Shown piece by piece: positions 37,859 through 46,191 of a stretch of DNA of 64,000 nucleotides. Position numbers and translations under genes: made by a program. The stretch is taken from contig NZ_JAJQJH010000013.1 in NCBI RefSeq assembly GCF_029544075.1, forward strand, positions 1 to 64,000, read 5' to 3'. Under the pieces are notes generated by a model, which was not told the DNA's origin, made no database searches, and saw only the letters and a program-made list of their open reading frames with translations. The DNA is from Chromohalobacter canadensis (GTDB lineage: Bacteria > Pseudomonadota > Gammaproteobacteria > Pseudomonadales > Halomonadaceae). The stretch's first letter is position 1; each line of letters opens with the position of its first letter.

Positions 37859-38662
37859 ATGCCGCCGATCATGCTCGGCCACGTGCCACTTCCATCTGCG
37901 CCTCTATACGCCGCCGTCGCGGCGCTCGCACTATTGGCGCTGGGCGCGTTATTGCGCCTACCCGGCACACGGCGACGCCAGTGGTTGAGCGGTACGTTGG
38001 TGGCAGCGCTGATCGGGGCTCGTCTGGTATACATCGCGCTTCATCCCGAGGCTTACCGCGAGGCGCCGTTCGAGGCCATCACGTTGTGGCAGTCCGGGTA
38101 TCACCCGCTGGGCGCCTTGCTCGGCGCCGTCGCATGGACACTGTGGTGCCTGCGCAACCTGCCCGTGCACCAAATGCGACGAGCCACTGGCGCGCTCATG
38201 GTATGCAGCGCGCTATGGTGGGGGCTGAACGCCTGGCAACCGCTGGCGGGCGATCCTCCGCCCTCGCATTTGCCTAGCCTGACATTGAAGGCACTCGACG
38301 GCACGCCGACGTCCATCGAAACGCTGGTGTCGGCGTCTCCGCTCATCGTGGTGTTGTGGCGCAGCGACTGCCGGGCATGCCGCCGTACGTTGGCTCGGCT
38401 CACCGACCTGAATCGCGATACCGCTACTGTGGTGACGGTCAACGAAGGCCAGACCCTGCTGCAAGCCGCGCGCTATCTCGATGCCCGGGATGCCTCCTTC
38501 CCCCATGACCTGCGTGACCCACAACAACGCCTACAGGCCTATTTCGGGATGCCCGAACTGCCGCTGACACTGCGTCTCGACGCCCATGGCAGGCTGCGCG
38601 ATTACCAGACGGGCGAGATTCCCACGGCGCATCTCATGCGCTGGCTGTCGTCCACGACCTGA
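37859..38662 (+). CDS. Lgt-like membrane domain fused to thioredoxin/TlpA domain
   Basis: In this 267-residue protein the first ~125 residues contain four hydrophobic segments and resemble the prolipoprotein diacylglyceryl transferase fold (SGYHPLGALLGAVAW). The remainder is a thioredoxin-like domain with the redox motif SDCRACRRT (CxxC), likely exposed to the periplasm. It may be a membrane-anchored thiol reductase of the TlpA/ResA group; I do not see the catalytic signature of true Lgt, so transferase activity is unlikely. It precedes rapA, which has its own promoter. Confidence 0.72.
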   Translation: MPPIMLGHVPLPSAPLYAAVAALALLALGALLRLPGTRRRQWLSGTLVAALIGARLVYIALHPEAYREAPFEAITLWQSGYHPLGALLGAVAWTLWCLRNLPVHQMRRATGALMVCSALWWGLNAWQPLAGDPPPSHLPSLTLKALDGTPTSIETLVSASPLIVVLWRSDCRACRRTLARLTDLNRDTATVVTVNEGQTLLQAARYLDARDASFPHDLRDPQQRLQAYFGMPELPLTLRLDAHGRLRDYQTGEIPTAHLMRWLSSTT

Positions 38663-38716
38663 AAACGCAATCGCCTGTTAAGCCCTTCGCCGCTTTCCGG
38701 TAGAATACCGCGCCCC

Positions 38717-38747
38717 GCCGTCTTGCATGCTCCCCCGGCAAGACGGC
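38717..38747 (+). other. Hairpin in the rapA leader
   Basis: A perfect 10-bp stem GCCGTCTTGC / GCAAGACGGC with an 11-base loop lies between a likely -10 (TAGAAT, 38701-38706; weak -35 TTAAGC 17 bp upstream) and the rapA start. No T-run follows. It would form at the 5' end of the rapA mRNA. Confidence 0.45.
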
Positions 38748-38783
38748 GCGCCACGCACCGTTACATCATCATCCCGAGGCATC

Positions 38784-41726
38784 ATGAGCGAATTCATTCC
38801 GGGCCAGCGCTGGGTCAGCGACGGCGAAGCCGAGCTGGGGCTGGGCACGATCCTGAGCTGTGACGTCCGAAGCGTGACCGTTCTCTTTGCCGCCAGCCAG
38901 GAAACGCGCACCTATAGCGTTCGCCAGGCGCCGCTGACCCGCGTGGTTTTCGGCGCCGGCGACCGGATCGAAGCCGCCGACGGCCGCACGCTGACCGTCG
39001 ACGACACCAAGGAACGCGACGGGCTACTGGTCTATATCGTCGAGACGGCAGACGGCGAATACGACGAGCTTCCCGAAAGCCGCCTCGCCGATAGCATGCG
39101 CTTTCAGCAAGCGCGCGACCGACTGCTCACCGGCCAAGTCGATCGCAACGACTGGTTCGAGCTGCGCTACCGCACCCTGCACCATTATCACCGCATTGCC
39201 CAGAACCCGGCGAACGGCTTGGCCGGGCCACGTGTGGACCTCATCCCCCACCAGCTGTACATCGCCGACGAGGTCTCGCGCCGTCATGCGCCACGCGTAC
39301 TGCTTGCCGACGAAGTGGGCCTGGGCAAGACCATCGAAGCCGGCCTGATACTACATCGCCTGCTGCTCACCGGACGCGTTGAGCGCGCCCTGATCCTGGT
39401 GCCCGACAGCCTGAGCCATCAATGGCTGGTCGAGATGCTGCGCCGCTTCTCGCTGCATTTCACGCTGCTCGACGAACAGCAAAGCCAACACAGCGTCGGC
39501 AACCCTTTCGAGAGTGCTCAACTGGTGTTGGCCAGCCAACAGTGGCTATTCGCCAACCCGCACCGCCAGACTCAGGCCCAGGCCTGCGACTGGGACTTGC
39601 TGATCGTCGACGAGGCCCATCATCTCGGCTGGAGCCCCGAGGCCAGCGGCCCGGGTTACGCCTGCGTCGAGCAGTTGGCGCGCGTCATCGACGGCGTGCT
39701 GCTGCTCACCGCCACGCCCGAGCAGATGGGCCAATCCGGCCACTTCGCGCGGCTGCGCCTGCTCGACCCCGAGCGCTACACCAGCCTGGTGGCCTTCGCC
39801 GCCGAAGAGGCGGGCTACGCCAAGGTCGCCGATGCGGTAGACGCCCTCGAACGCCTGCCTGGCGATGCCACGGATCGCGACGCCGTGGGCGCCGTCATCG
39901 ACGATGCCGACAGCCAGGCGCTGCTCGAGACGTTGTTCGACCCCGAAAGCGATGAGGCGCAGCGCCATAGCGCCCGCCGCCAGCTCCGTGAACAGTTGCT
40001 CGACCGCCACGGCACCGGCCGCGTGATGTTCCGTAACAGCCGCCGCCATGTCGCCGGCTTCCCGGAGCGCCATTTGCACGTCACGCGCCTGACTCCGCCT
40101 TCCAGCTACCGCCGCGAACTGCGTAAGCTGGATCGCGACATGGACTACCTCGATGACCTTCTGATCGCCACCGGCCTCGATCATCCCGAGGTGCTGCTCT
40201 ATCCCGACGCCATGTATCGTGCGCTGTGCGACGATTCGCCGGGCGACGTTTCGCTCAATACCGAACCTTGGTGGCAAATCGACCCGCGCGTTACCTGGCT
40301 CTTGGAGCGCTTGACCGAGGTTGGCCGCGACAAGGTGCTGGTTATCGCCCACGACCGCGAAACCGCCAGCGACCTCAGCGAGGCACTGCGCGTGCTGGGC
40401 GGCCTCCAGGCGCCGGTCTTCCATGAAGGCCTGACGCTCATCGAGCGTGACCGGGCCGCGGCGGCATTCACCGACGACGAAGACGGCTGCCAGGTGCTGG
40501 TGTGCTCAGAAATCGGCTCCGAGGGGCGCAACTTCCAGTTCTGCCGGCATCTGGTGATGTTCGATCTACCGGCGCATCCCGATCAGCTCGAGCAGCGTAT
40601 CGGCCGCCTCGACCGCATCGGCCAGCAACACGCCATCGAAATCTACGTGCCGGTATTCGAAGATAGCCCCGGCGAGCGGCTGCTGCGCTGGTACGATGAA
40701 GGCATGCGTGCCTTCAACGCCCCGCATGGCATCGGCAGCGAGCTTTACAATGCTTTCGGCGATACCGTGGCCGACTCCCTGCTCGATAACGACTCCCTCG
40801 CTGAGGTCATCGAGGAAACACGTGCCTATTTCGAAAGTCGCCTCACTGAGCATGAGGCCGGCCGCGACCGGCTGCTGGAATGGAATGCTTGCCGCCCGGA
40901 ACGCGCCCAGGCCGTCACCGAGGCCATTCGCGAGTTGGACGAAGACACCACACTGCCACGTTACGTCGACAAGGCTCTGGACGTGTTCGGCGTCGAGAGT
41001 CGCGACCTGGGTAACGATATCCAGCACCTGCTGGCGGGACCGCACATGCTCGACGGCCTGCCGGGACTGGTCAAAGGCGAGGAAGGCTTCTCGGCGACGT
41101 TCGACCGGCAGCGCGCCTTGGCCCGCGACGACGTGCAGCGCCTCTCCTGGGAACACCCCTTGGTGCGCGAAATGATGGAGCGCATCCTTGACGGCACCCT
41201 GGGCAACACTGCACTGGCGCTGCTTCAGCACCCCTCGATTCCCGGTGGCCGGCTGATGGCCGAGCTGGTGTTCCGGACCCATTGTCCGGCGCCTCGGCAC
41301 CTGAATGTCGGGCGCTTCTTGCCACCCACGGCGGTTCGGTTGCTGCTCGACGAGTCGGGTGCCAACTTGACCCAGAAGGTCTCGTTCGGGGGCCTTGCGA
41401 AGAACCTCAAGAAGGTCAAGAAGGCCGTGGCGCGAGATCTGATCAAGTCGCGCCATGCGCAATTGCGCGAGCTGTTGACCAACGCCGAAGGCGAGGCCGA
41501 TAACGAGTTGCCAAGCATCGTCGAAGCTGCACAGACGCGCATGCGCGAGACGCTGGACACCGAACTGGCCCGCCTCAAGGCCTTGGCACGCCACAACCCG
41601 GCAGTGCGCGATGCGGAAATCGATGCCCTTGCCCACGAGCGCCAGGCGCTGGATACGGCCATCGATGCCACACGGCTACGCCTCGATGCAGTGCGCGTGA
41701 TCGTCACCGTCGACCCACCCGAGTAA
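38784..41726 (+). CDS. rapA: RNA polymerase-associated ATPase RapA
   Basis: This is a Swi2/Snf2-family ATPase that recycles stalled RNA polymerase after transcription. An N-terminal Tudor-like region starts MSEFIPGQRWVSDGEAELG. Walker A ADEVGLGKT lies at about 175, the VDEAHHL box at about 274 and the helicase C-terminal lobe at about 480-640 (SEIGSEGRNFQ, LEQRIGRLDRIGQ). The protein has 980 residues (E. coli 968). I chose the ATG at 38784, with CGAGG just upstream; an in-frame ATG at 38727 would run through the leader hairpin. It ends 22 bp from the convergent epimerase gene. Confidence 0.95.
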   Translation: MSEFIPGQRWVSDGEAELGLGTILSCDVRSVTVLFAASQETRTYSVRQAPLTRVVFGAGDRIEAADGRTLTVDDTKERDGLLVYIVETADGEYDELPESRLADSMRFQQARDRLLTGQVDRNDWFELRYRTLHHYHRIAQNPANGLAGPRVDLIPHQLYIADEVSRRHAPRVLLADEVGLGKTIEAGLILHRLLLTGRVERALILVPDSLSHQWLVEMLRRFSLHFTLLDEQQSQHSVGNPFESAQLVLASQQWLFANPHRQTQAQACDWDLLIVDEAHHLGWSPEASGPGYACVEQLARVIDGVLLLTATPEQMGQSGHFARLRLLDPERYTSLVAFAAEEAGYAKVADAVDALERLPGDATDRDAVGAVIDDADSQALLETLFDPESDEAQRHSARRQLREQLLDRHGTGRVMFRNSRRHVAGFPERHLHVTRLTPPSSYRRELRKLDRDMDYLDDLLIATGLDHPEVLLYPDAMYRALCDDSPGDVSLNTEPWWQIDPRVTWLLERLTEVGRDKVLVIAHDRETASDLSEALRVLGGLQAPVFHEGLTLIERDRAAAAFTDDEDGCQVLVCSEIGSEGRNFQFCRHLVMFDLPAHPDQLEQRIGRLDRIGQQHAIEIYVPVFEDSPGERLLRWYDEGMRAFNAPHGIGSELYNAFGDTVADSLLDNDSLAEVIEETRAYFESRLTEHEAGRDRLLEWNACRPERAQAVTEAIRELDEDTTLPRYVDKALDVFGVESRDLGNDIQHLLAGPHMLDGLPGLVKGEEGFSATFDRQRALARDDVQRLSWEHPLVREMMERILDGTLGNTALALLQHPSIPGGRLMAELVFRTHCPAPRHLNVGRFLPPTAVRLLLDESGANLTQKVSFGGLAKNLKKVKKAVARDLIKSRHAQLRELLTNAEGEADNELPSIVEAAQTRMRETLDTELARLKALARHNPAVRDAEIDALAHERQALDTAIDATRLRLDAVRVIVTVDPPE

Positions 41727-41748
41727 ACCTAGGTTGAGAGGCCGCGCG

Positions 41749-42645
41749 TTAGCGTCCGAGAATCGCCTTCAGGGCGCTGTCCAGCGTCGGATAGTGAAAC
41801 GTGAACCCCGCCGCCTCGAGGCGCGCGGGGCGCATACGGGCGCCGGTCAGCAACAAGCGTGACATCTCGCCCAGGGCCAGCCGCAGCAAGCTAGCGGGCA
41901 CCTTCATCAGTGCAGGACGATGCAGATGATGCGCCAAGGTACGCGTGAAGTCGGCATTGGTGACGGGGTGCGGCGCAGAAGCATTGAAAGGCCCCTCGAG
42001 GTCATCCCGCTCGAGCAACAACAGCACGATGCGCACTAGATCCTCGCGATGAATCCACGGCATGTACTGACGCCCACTCCCCAGACGACCACCGAGACCC
42101 AGCCGGAAAGGCGGGAGCAGCTTGCTCAGCGTGCCACCACCGGCATCGAGCACCAGCCCGGTACGCAACAGCGCGACCCGCACACCCAGCGGTTCGGCCG
42201 CCCGCGCCGCCGATTCCCATTGCGCGCACAGGCGATGGGCGAACTCATCGGTGGGCGGCGTCTGCTCGGTGACGTCGCGCTCTCCTTGATCGCCGTAAAA
42301 GCCCATGGCCGACCCGGAGACCATGACCCTCGGCGGCGTCTCCAGACGCTCGCACAACGCCACCAGCTCGCGCGTGATGTTCAGCCGCGATTCGAGCAAA
42401 CGCTTTTTCTGCGCCTCGCTCCAGCGCTTGTCGGCAATGGGCTCGCCAGCGAGGTTGACGATCGCCTCGGGGGCGTCTTCTGCAAATGCCATGACCGACT
42501 CGCGGATCTCGATGCCCTCGGGCAGATGCGTTTGCGCCCGGGCGGGCGAGCGCGATACCACTAGCAACCGATGGCCAGCCTCATGTAGACGATGGCAAAG
42601 CAGCCGTCCGACGAAACCGCTACCGCCGGTGATCAGTATGCGCAT
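41749..42645 (-). CDS. yfcH: NAD-dependent epimerase, TIGR01777 (YfcH) family
   Basis: This is an extended-SDR protein of 298 residues. It has the N-terminal Rossmann motif ITGGSGFVGRLL, the catalytic-region sequence VSGSAMGFYGDQGERDVTE (YxxxK-type position altered, as usual in this family), and the C-terminal DUF1731 segment (MKVPASLLRLALGEMS). I chose the ATG at 42645, with GGAGAG 5 bases upstream. The substrate is unknown in the family. It diverges from cbiX; its -10 TATAAT (42664-42669) sits next to a TTGTACA motif, so it is probably co-regulated with the light-type operon. Confidence 0.88.
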   Translation of the reverse strand: MRILITGGSGFVGRLLCHRLHEAGHRLLVVSRSPARAQTHLPEGIEIRESVMAFAEDAPEAIVNLAGEPIADKRWSEAQKKRLLESRLNITRELVALCERLETPPRVMVSGSAMGFYGDQGERDVTEQTPPTDEFAHRLCAQWESAARAAEPLGVRVALLRTGLVLDAGGGTLSKLLPPFRLGLGGRLGSGRQYMPWIHREDLVRIVLLLLERDDLEGPFNASAPHPVTNADFTRTLAHHLHRPALMKVPASLLRLALGEMSRLLLTGARMRPARLEAAGFTFHYPTLDSALKAILGR

Positions 42646-42663
42646 GATGACTCTCCGAATACG

Positions 42664-42705
42664 TATTATACGACCGTTGTACAGTTTGCTAGAGTTGTCC
42701 AGGTA
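42664..42705. promoter_or_regulatory. Divergent control region with TTGTACA motif (LitR-type operator candidate)
   Basis: On the minus strand a perfect -10 TATAAT (42664-42669) for yfcH has no -35; instead TTGTACA (plus strand, 42676-42682) lies immediately upstream. A degenerate second copy, TTGTCCA, follows at about 42694. The motif recurs as an inverted pair before the merR gene. MerR-family regulators bind between or beside the promoter elements, so these are plausible operators. Direct evidence is the sequence only. Confidence 0.5.
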
Positions 42706-42819
42706 AATATGTATTGGCCTGAGCGAACAGCATAGCTCATGGCCACCCGCCACGCGGCTGTCGTCGCCACGCAAGGCGCCACGCAAGGCGCCACGCCAAA
42801 TACCATAGGAGATTGCTCG

Positions 42820-43200
42820 ATGAGCCACGCTTTGATATTACTTGCCCATGGCTCCAGCGATGCGCGCTGGCGCGCGCCTTTCGAGACGCTCGAACACGAC
42901 CTGCGCGCACGCCTCGAAACCCCCGCTGTCATCGCCTATATGGAACTAAGTGAACCCTCGCTGGAAACCCGAGTCGCCGAACTTTATGACCAAGGCCATC
43001 GACGCCTCGACATCTTGCCACTGTTTTTCGCCGCCGGACGTCACCTGCGTCAGGACGTACCAGCCCAGCTTGAGGCATTGCGCGGGCAATATCCCCAGGC
43101 GGCACTGACGCTGCTCGACCCCGTGGGCCAGCACCCCGCCTTCGTCGAAGCATTGGCGGGCATCGTGACGGCCCGCGTAGAGGCGTCGCTGGAAAGATAG
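42820..43200 (+). CDS. CbiX-type sirohydrochlorin ferro/cobaltochelatase-like protein
   Basis: This is a 126-residue, single-domain (CbiX short) protein. It begins ILLAHGSSDARW, where His is the metal-binding/catalytic residue of class II chelatases; the second conserved segment is LPLFFAAGRHLRQDVP. AGGAG lies 8 bases before the ATG at 42820. Chelatases of this kind insert Co2+ or Fe2+ into sirohydrochlorin (cobalamin or siroheme route). It is the first gene of the putative light-response operon. Two and a half copies of a 12-bp tandem repeat lie in its leader (42767-42796). Confidence 0.82.
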   Translation: MSHALILLAHGSSDARWRAPFETLEHDLRARLETPAVIAYMELSEPSLETRVAELYDQGHRRLDILPLFFAAGRHLRQDVPAQLEALRGQYPQAALTLLDPVGQHPAFVEALAGIVTARVEASLER

Positions 43201-43213
43201 GCCGTAATGGAGA

Positions 43214-43239
43214 TTGTACAGAACTATTGCGATGTACAA
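43214..43239 (+). promoter_or_regulatory. Inverted TTGTACA pair upstream of merR (operator candidate)
   Basis: TTGTACA (43214-43220), 12 bp, then TGTACAA (43233-43239) form a perfect 7-bp inverted repeat 50 bp before the merR start. It is a typical position for auto-regulation by a MerR-family protein. The same heptamer is in the yfcH/cbiX control region. Confidence 0.55.
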
Positions 43240-43288
43240 CTTCATCCCCCATGCTAAGTGGCAAGATTCACAGGAGGCACCTAAGCGC

Positions 43289-44206
43289 ATGAGTGAACAG
43301 GCGATGGATCCGGCCAGTTCGCCGCTGTACCCGATCCGCGAGGTTTCACGGCTGACCGGCGTCAATTCCGTGACCTTGCGCGCCTGGGAGCGTCGCTACG
43401 GCCTGATTCGCCCGCAGCGTACCCCAAAGGGACACCGTCTCTACGCACGCGAGGACATACGCCGCGTCGAACGCATTCTGCAATGGCTAAACCGGGGTGT
43501 TCCCGTCAGCCAAGTACGCGATCTGCTCGAGCAGGCCGAGCCCACAGCCAATGATGCCCCACCGCCAGACATCAGCGACTGGGAAAGCCAACGCCAGCAA
43601 CTGCTGCAGGCCGTCGACGCGCTGGATAACGATACGCTGGAGGCCCTGTTCAGTCGCAGCATGGCGCTTTATCCCGCGGGTTTGTGCGTGACCGAGTTAT
43701 GGCAGCCGGTGATCGATCAACTCGAGGAACGCTGGAGCGATCAGTTCGGTGCCGAGTTGCAGCGCCGCTTGCTGGAAAGCTTCTTGCGCACGCGGGTCGG
43801 CATTCGCCTTTACCACGCCAACCAAGCCTCACGGGGGGCGCGTCTACTGCTATTGCGCCTGCCCGAGGAGCGCGACCTTTTGCGCCTGTTGCTTTTGGCG
43901 CTGGTCGCGTCTGCCTCGGGATTTCGGGTCGAATGGCTGGATACCGACCTGCCGCTCAACGAGTTGCCGCTGGCCGCGGAACGCTTCAAGGCAGACGCCG
44001 TGCTCATGACTAGCGGATATGCCGAGCGCAGCGATCTCATTCGGCGTCAGTTGCCGCGCTTGGCGGAGCAACTCGAGATGCCGCTGTGCTTAGTTGGCCC
44101 CGTGGCACGCATCCGCGGTGCGGAACTGGAAAACACCCAGGTCGCCACGCTCGGCAACGAATTACCCGCCGCGCTCAGCCGCCTGCATGGGCTGCTGGGA
44201 CGCTAA
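43289..44206 (+). CDS. MerR-family regulator, LitR/CarH-like without B12-binding residues
   Basis: The 305-residue protein has a MerR-type HTH (residues 14-82; YPIREVSRLTGVNSVTLRAW) followed by an all-helical and Rossmann-like region matching the cobalamin-binding half of LitR/CarH. The B12 ligands are missing: the W-x9-EH motif reads W149 with Arg-Arg at the EH positions, and the E-x-H-x-x-G motif reads E194-R-D-L-L-R. It therefore fits class II LitR, which in Pseudomonas putida works with a short LOV photoreceptor rather than adenosylcobalamin. I chose the ATG at 43289, with AGGAGG 11 bases upstream. It is followed within 30 bp by photolyase. Confidence 0.85.
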   Translation: MSEQAMDPASSPLYPIREVSRLTGVNSVTLRAWERRYGLIRPQRTPKGHRLYAREDIRRVERILQWLNRGVPVSQVRDLLEQAEPTANDAPPPDISDWESQRQQLLQAVDALDNDTLEALFSRSMALYPAGLCVTELWQPVIDQLEERWSDQFGAELQRRLLESFLRTRVGIRLYHANQASRGARLLLLRLPEERDLLRLLLLALVASASGFRVEWLDTDLPLNELPLAAERFKADAVLMTSGYAERSDLIRRQLPRLAEQLEMPLCLVGPVARIRGAELENTQVATLGNELPAALSRLHGLLGR

Positions 44207-44233
44207 CCCTTACACCTGCGCCAGGGATGGGCC

Positions 44234-45655
44234 ATGTCCGATGTGCAATTGATGTGGTTCCGCAGCGACCTGCGAACCTTCGATAACCGCGCCTTGCATG
44301 CCGCCGCCGAACGCGGACCGGTAATCGCCGTTTTCTTGATCAGCTTTCCGCAGTGGCAACATCACGACCACGGCGCCAACAAGGTGGACTTCTGGCTGCG
44401 TGGCGCAGCAGCGCTTCGTGAGCACCTGGCCGGTCTCAATATCCCCTTGCTGCAACGACGCATCGCGACCTACGACGAGGCACCCGCAGCACTGCTCGAA
44501 CTGGCGCGCACTCATGGCGCCAGCGCGCTGCACTTCAATCGCGAATATCCTCTCAACGAGTCCCGCCGCGATGCGGCAGTGGAATCTGCCTTCCAGGCGA
44601 ACGGGCTGGCAGTATGGGGCCATACCGATGCCGTCGCCTACGCCCCCGGCGAGCTGCTCACCGGCAAGGGCGAGCCATATAGCGTGTTCACGCCGTTCGC
44701 CAAGGCTTGGCATCGCCAGTTGGCGTCACGCCGCATCGCCTTGGTGGAAGAACCTGAGCCCCAAGCCCAACTGGCTATCGACGCCGACCCGCCGCCTTCT
44801 CGTGATCTCGAGGCGATGGCCGACGCGCCACTCGACCCGAGTCTGTGGCCCGCGGGACAGGACGAAGCCGGCGACCGCCTCGAACGCTTCCTGCGTTTTC
44901 GCGGCCATCATTACAAGCGCCAGCGAGATTTCCCCGCACTCCCCGGCACCAGCGAACTGTCGCCCTACCTGGCGCTGGGCATGATCTCGCATCGCCAGTG
45001 CCTGCACGCGGTGATGAGCAACAACGAGGGCCACCTGGCCGACGGCGATGCCGGCCTCACCGCCTGGGCCAATGAATTGGTCTGGCGCGAGTTCTATCTG
45101 CATATCGCCGCCAGCTTTCCCGACATCAATCGCCACTGCCCCTTTCAGTCGCATACAAAGGCCTTGGCCTGGCGCGACGATGACGCGGGGTTTCAGGCTT
45201 GGTGCGAAGGGCGTACAGGCTATCCCCTGGTCGACGCCGCAATGCGCCAGCTCGTCCATTGTGGATGGATGCACAATCGCTTGCGCATGGTGGTGGCGAT
45301 GTTCTTGTCCAAGCACTTGCTGATCGACTGGCGTCGCGGCGAGGCCTTCTTCATGCGGCATCTCATCGATGGCGACTTCGCCTCCAACAATGGCGGCTGG
45401 CAGTGGGCCGCCTCCACTGGCACCGACGCCGCGCCCTATTTCCGTATCTTCAATCCCACCACGCAGGCGGAACGTTTCGACCCCGAGGGGCGATTCATCG
45501 CGCAATGGCTCCCCGAACTGGCCGAGCTCCCCGTCAAGTCACGCTTTTTCCCCGACGAGTCGCAACGCCGCCGGACCGGCTATGCCACACCCATCGTCGA
45601 CCACAAGGCAGCACGTCAACGCGCGCTGGACGCCTTCAAGTCACTGACGACGTAA
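44234..45655 (+). CDS. phrB: Deoxyribodipyrimidine photolyase
   Basis: This is a flavoprotein that uses blue light to split cyclobutane pyrimidine dimers. It has an N-terminal antenna domain (MWFRSDLRTFDNRAL) and a C-terminal FAD domain. Typical sequences include ELSPYLALGMIS, WANELVWREFY, GYPLVDAAMRQL, WMHNRLRM and DGDFASNNGGWQW. These match class I CPD photolyases; the 473-residue length agrees with E. coli PhrB (472). It sits directly after the LitR-like regulator, a neighbourhood repeatedly seen in light-inducible gene sets. Confidence 0.96.
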   Translation: MSDVQLMWFRSDLRTFDNRALHAAAERGPVIAVFLISFPQWQHHDHGANKVDFWLRGAAALREHLAGLNIPLLQRRIATYDEAPAALLELARTHGASALHFNREYPLNESRRDAAVESAFQANGLAVWGHTDAVAYAPGELLTGKGEPYSVFTPFAKAWHRQLASRRIALVEEPEPQAQLAIDADPPPSRDLEAMADAPLDPSLWPAGQDEAGDRLERFLRFRGHHYKRQRDFPALPGTSELSPYLALGMISHRQCLHAVMSNNEGHLADGDAGLTAWANELVWREFYLHIAASFPDINRHCPFQSHTKALAWRDDDAGFQAWCEGRTGYPLVDAAMRQLVHCGWMHNRLRMVVAMFLSKHLLIDWRRGEAFFMRHLIDGDFASNNGGWQWAASTGTDAAPYFRIFNPTTQAERFDPEGRFIAQWLPELAELPVKSRFFPDESQRRRTGYATPIVDHKAARQRALDAFKSLTT

Positions 45656-45703
45656 CCCACCCCAAGCGCAAGCCACAGCCCCACGCCCTTTTCGGAGGAC
45701 AGC

Positions 45704-46150
45704 ATGAGCCAAGACACCGCATTGGCGACCTTTTGTCATGTCTTCGATAAATTGGACAAAAGGTGTACAGAGTCTCTCAAAAACCTCTACACTGACGATG
45801 TAGCATTCACCGACCCGTTACATCACATCGAGGGCCGCGAAGTCCTGATGCGTTATTACGCGGACATGCTGGCCAATGTTCAGGCATGCCGGTTCGAGGT
45901 GACTCGCCGTCAGCGTGAGGGCGACGACGCCTTCGTGGCGTGGACGCTTCACCTGACGCATCCCCGTCTCGCTCGAGGACGGCCTCTGCGTATCGCGGGA
46001 TGCTCGCAGTTGACGTTTCGTGGTGACCGGGTCTGTCGGCATCGTGATTATTTCGATGCCGGTGCAATGCTTTACGAACACCTGCCCCTGCTCGGGGCGG
46101 TGATTCGCTGGCTCAAGCGGCGCGTGGATCCGGCGAGCCACTTGCGCTAG
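45704..46150 (+). CDS. NTF2/SnoaL-like fold protein
   Basis: This is a 148-residue protein of the nuclear transport factor 2-like superfamily (LYTDDVAFTDPLHHIEGREVLMRYYADML; later FRGDRVCRHRDYFDAGAMLYEHLPLLG). Relatives occur beside photolyase and FAD-oxidoreductase genes in pseudomonads; the activity is unknown. GGAGG lies 5-6 bases before the ATG. A perfect 10-bp inverted repeat lies in codons 9-21. Confidence 0.82.
   Translation: MSQDTALATFCHVFDKLDKRCTESLKNLYTDDVAFTDPLHHIEGREVLMRYYADMLANVQACRFEVTRRQREGDDAFVAWTLHLTHPRLARGRPLRIAGCSQLTFRGDRVCRHRDYFDAGAMLYEHLPLLGAVIRWLKRRVDPASHLR
45728..45764. repeat. 10-bp inverted repeat at the start of the NTF2-like gene
   Basis: ACCTTTTGTC (45728-45737) and GACAAAAGGT (45755-45764) are perfect inverted copies separated by 17 bp. 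TGTACAG directly follows the second arm (45764-45770). It may be an internal operator/promoter or an mRNA hairpin just after the start codon. The A/T-rich composition contrasts with the surrounding coding sequence. Confidence 0.6.
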
Positions 46151-46191
46151 GTATCCCGCACCACGTGCGCTCGGCATCTAGAGGAGAGCCC

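Noticed and set aside
42739-42819. Longer N-terminus for the CbiX protein
   Set aside because: It would translate a 12-bp tandem repeat, and the ribosome site AGGAG points to the ATG at 42820.
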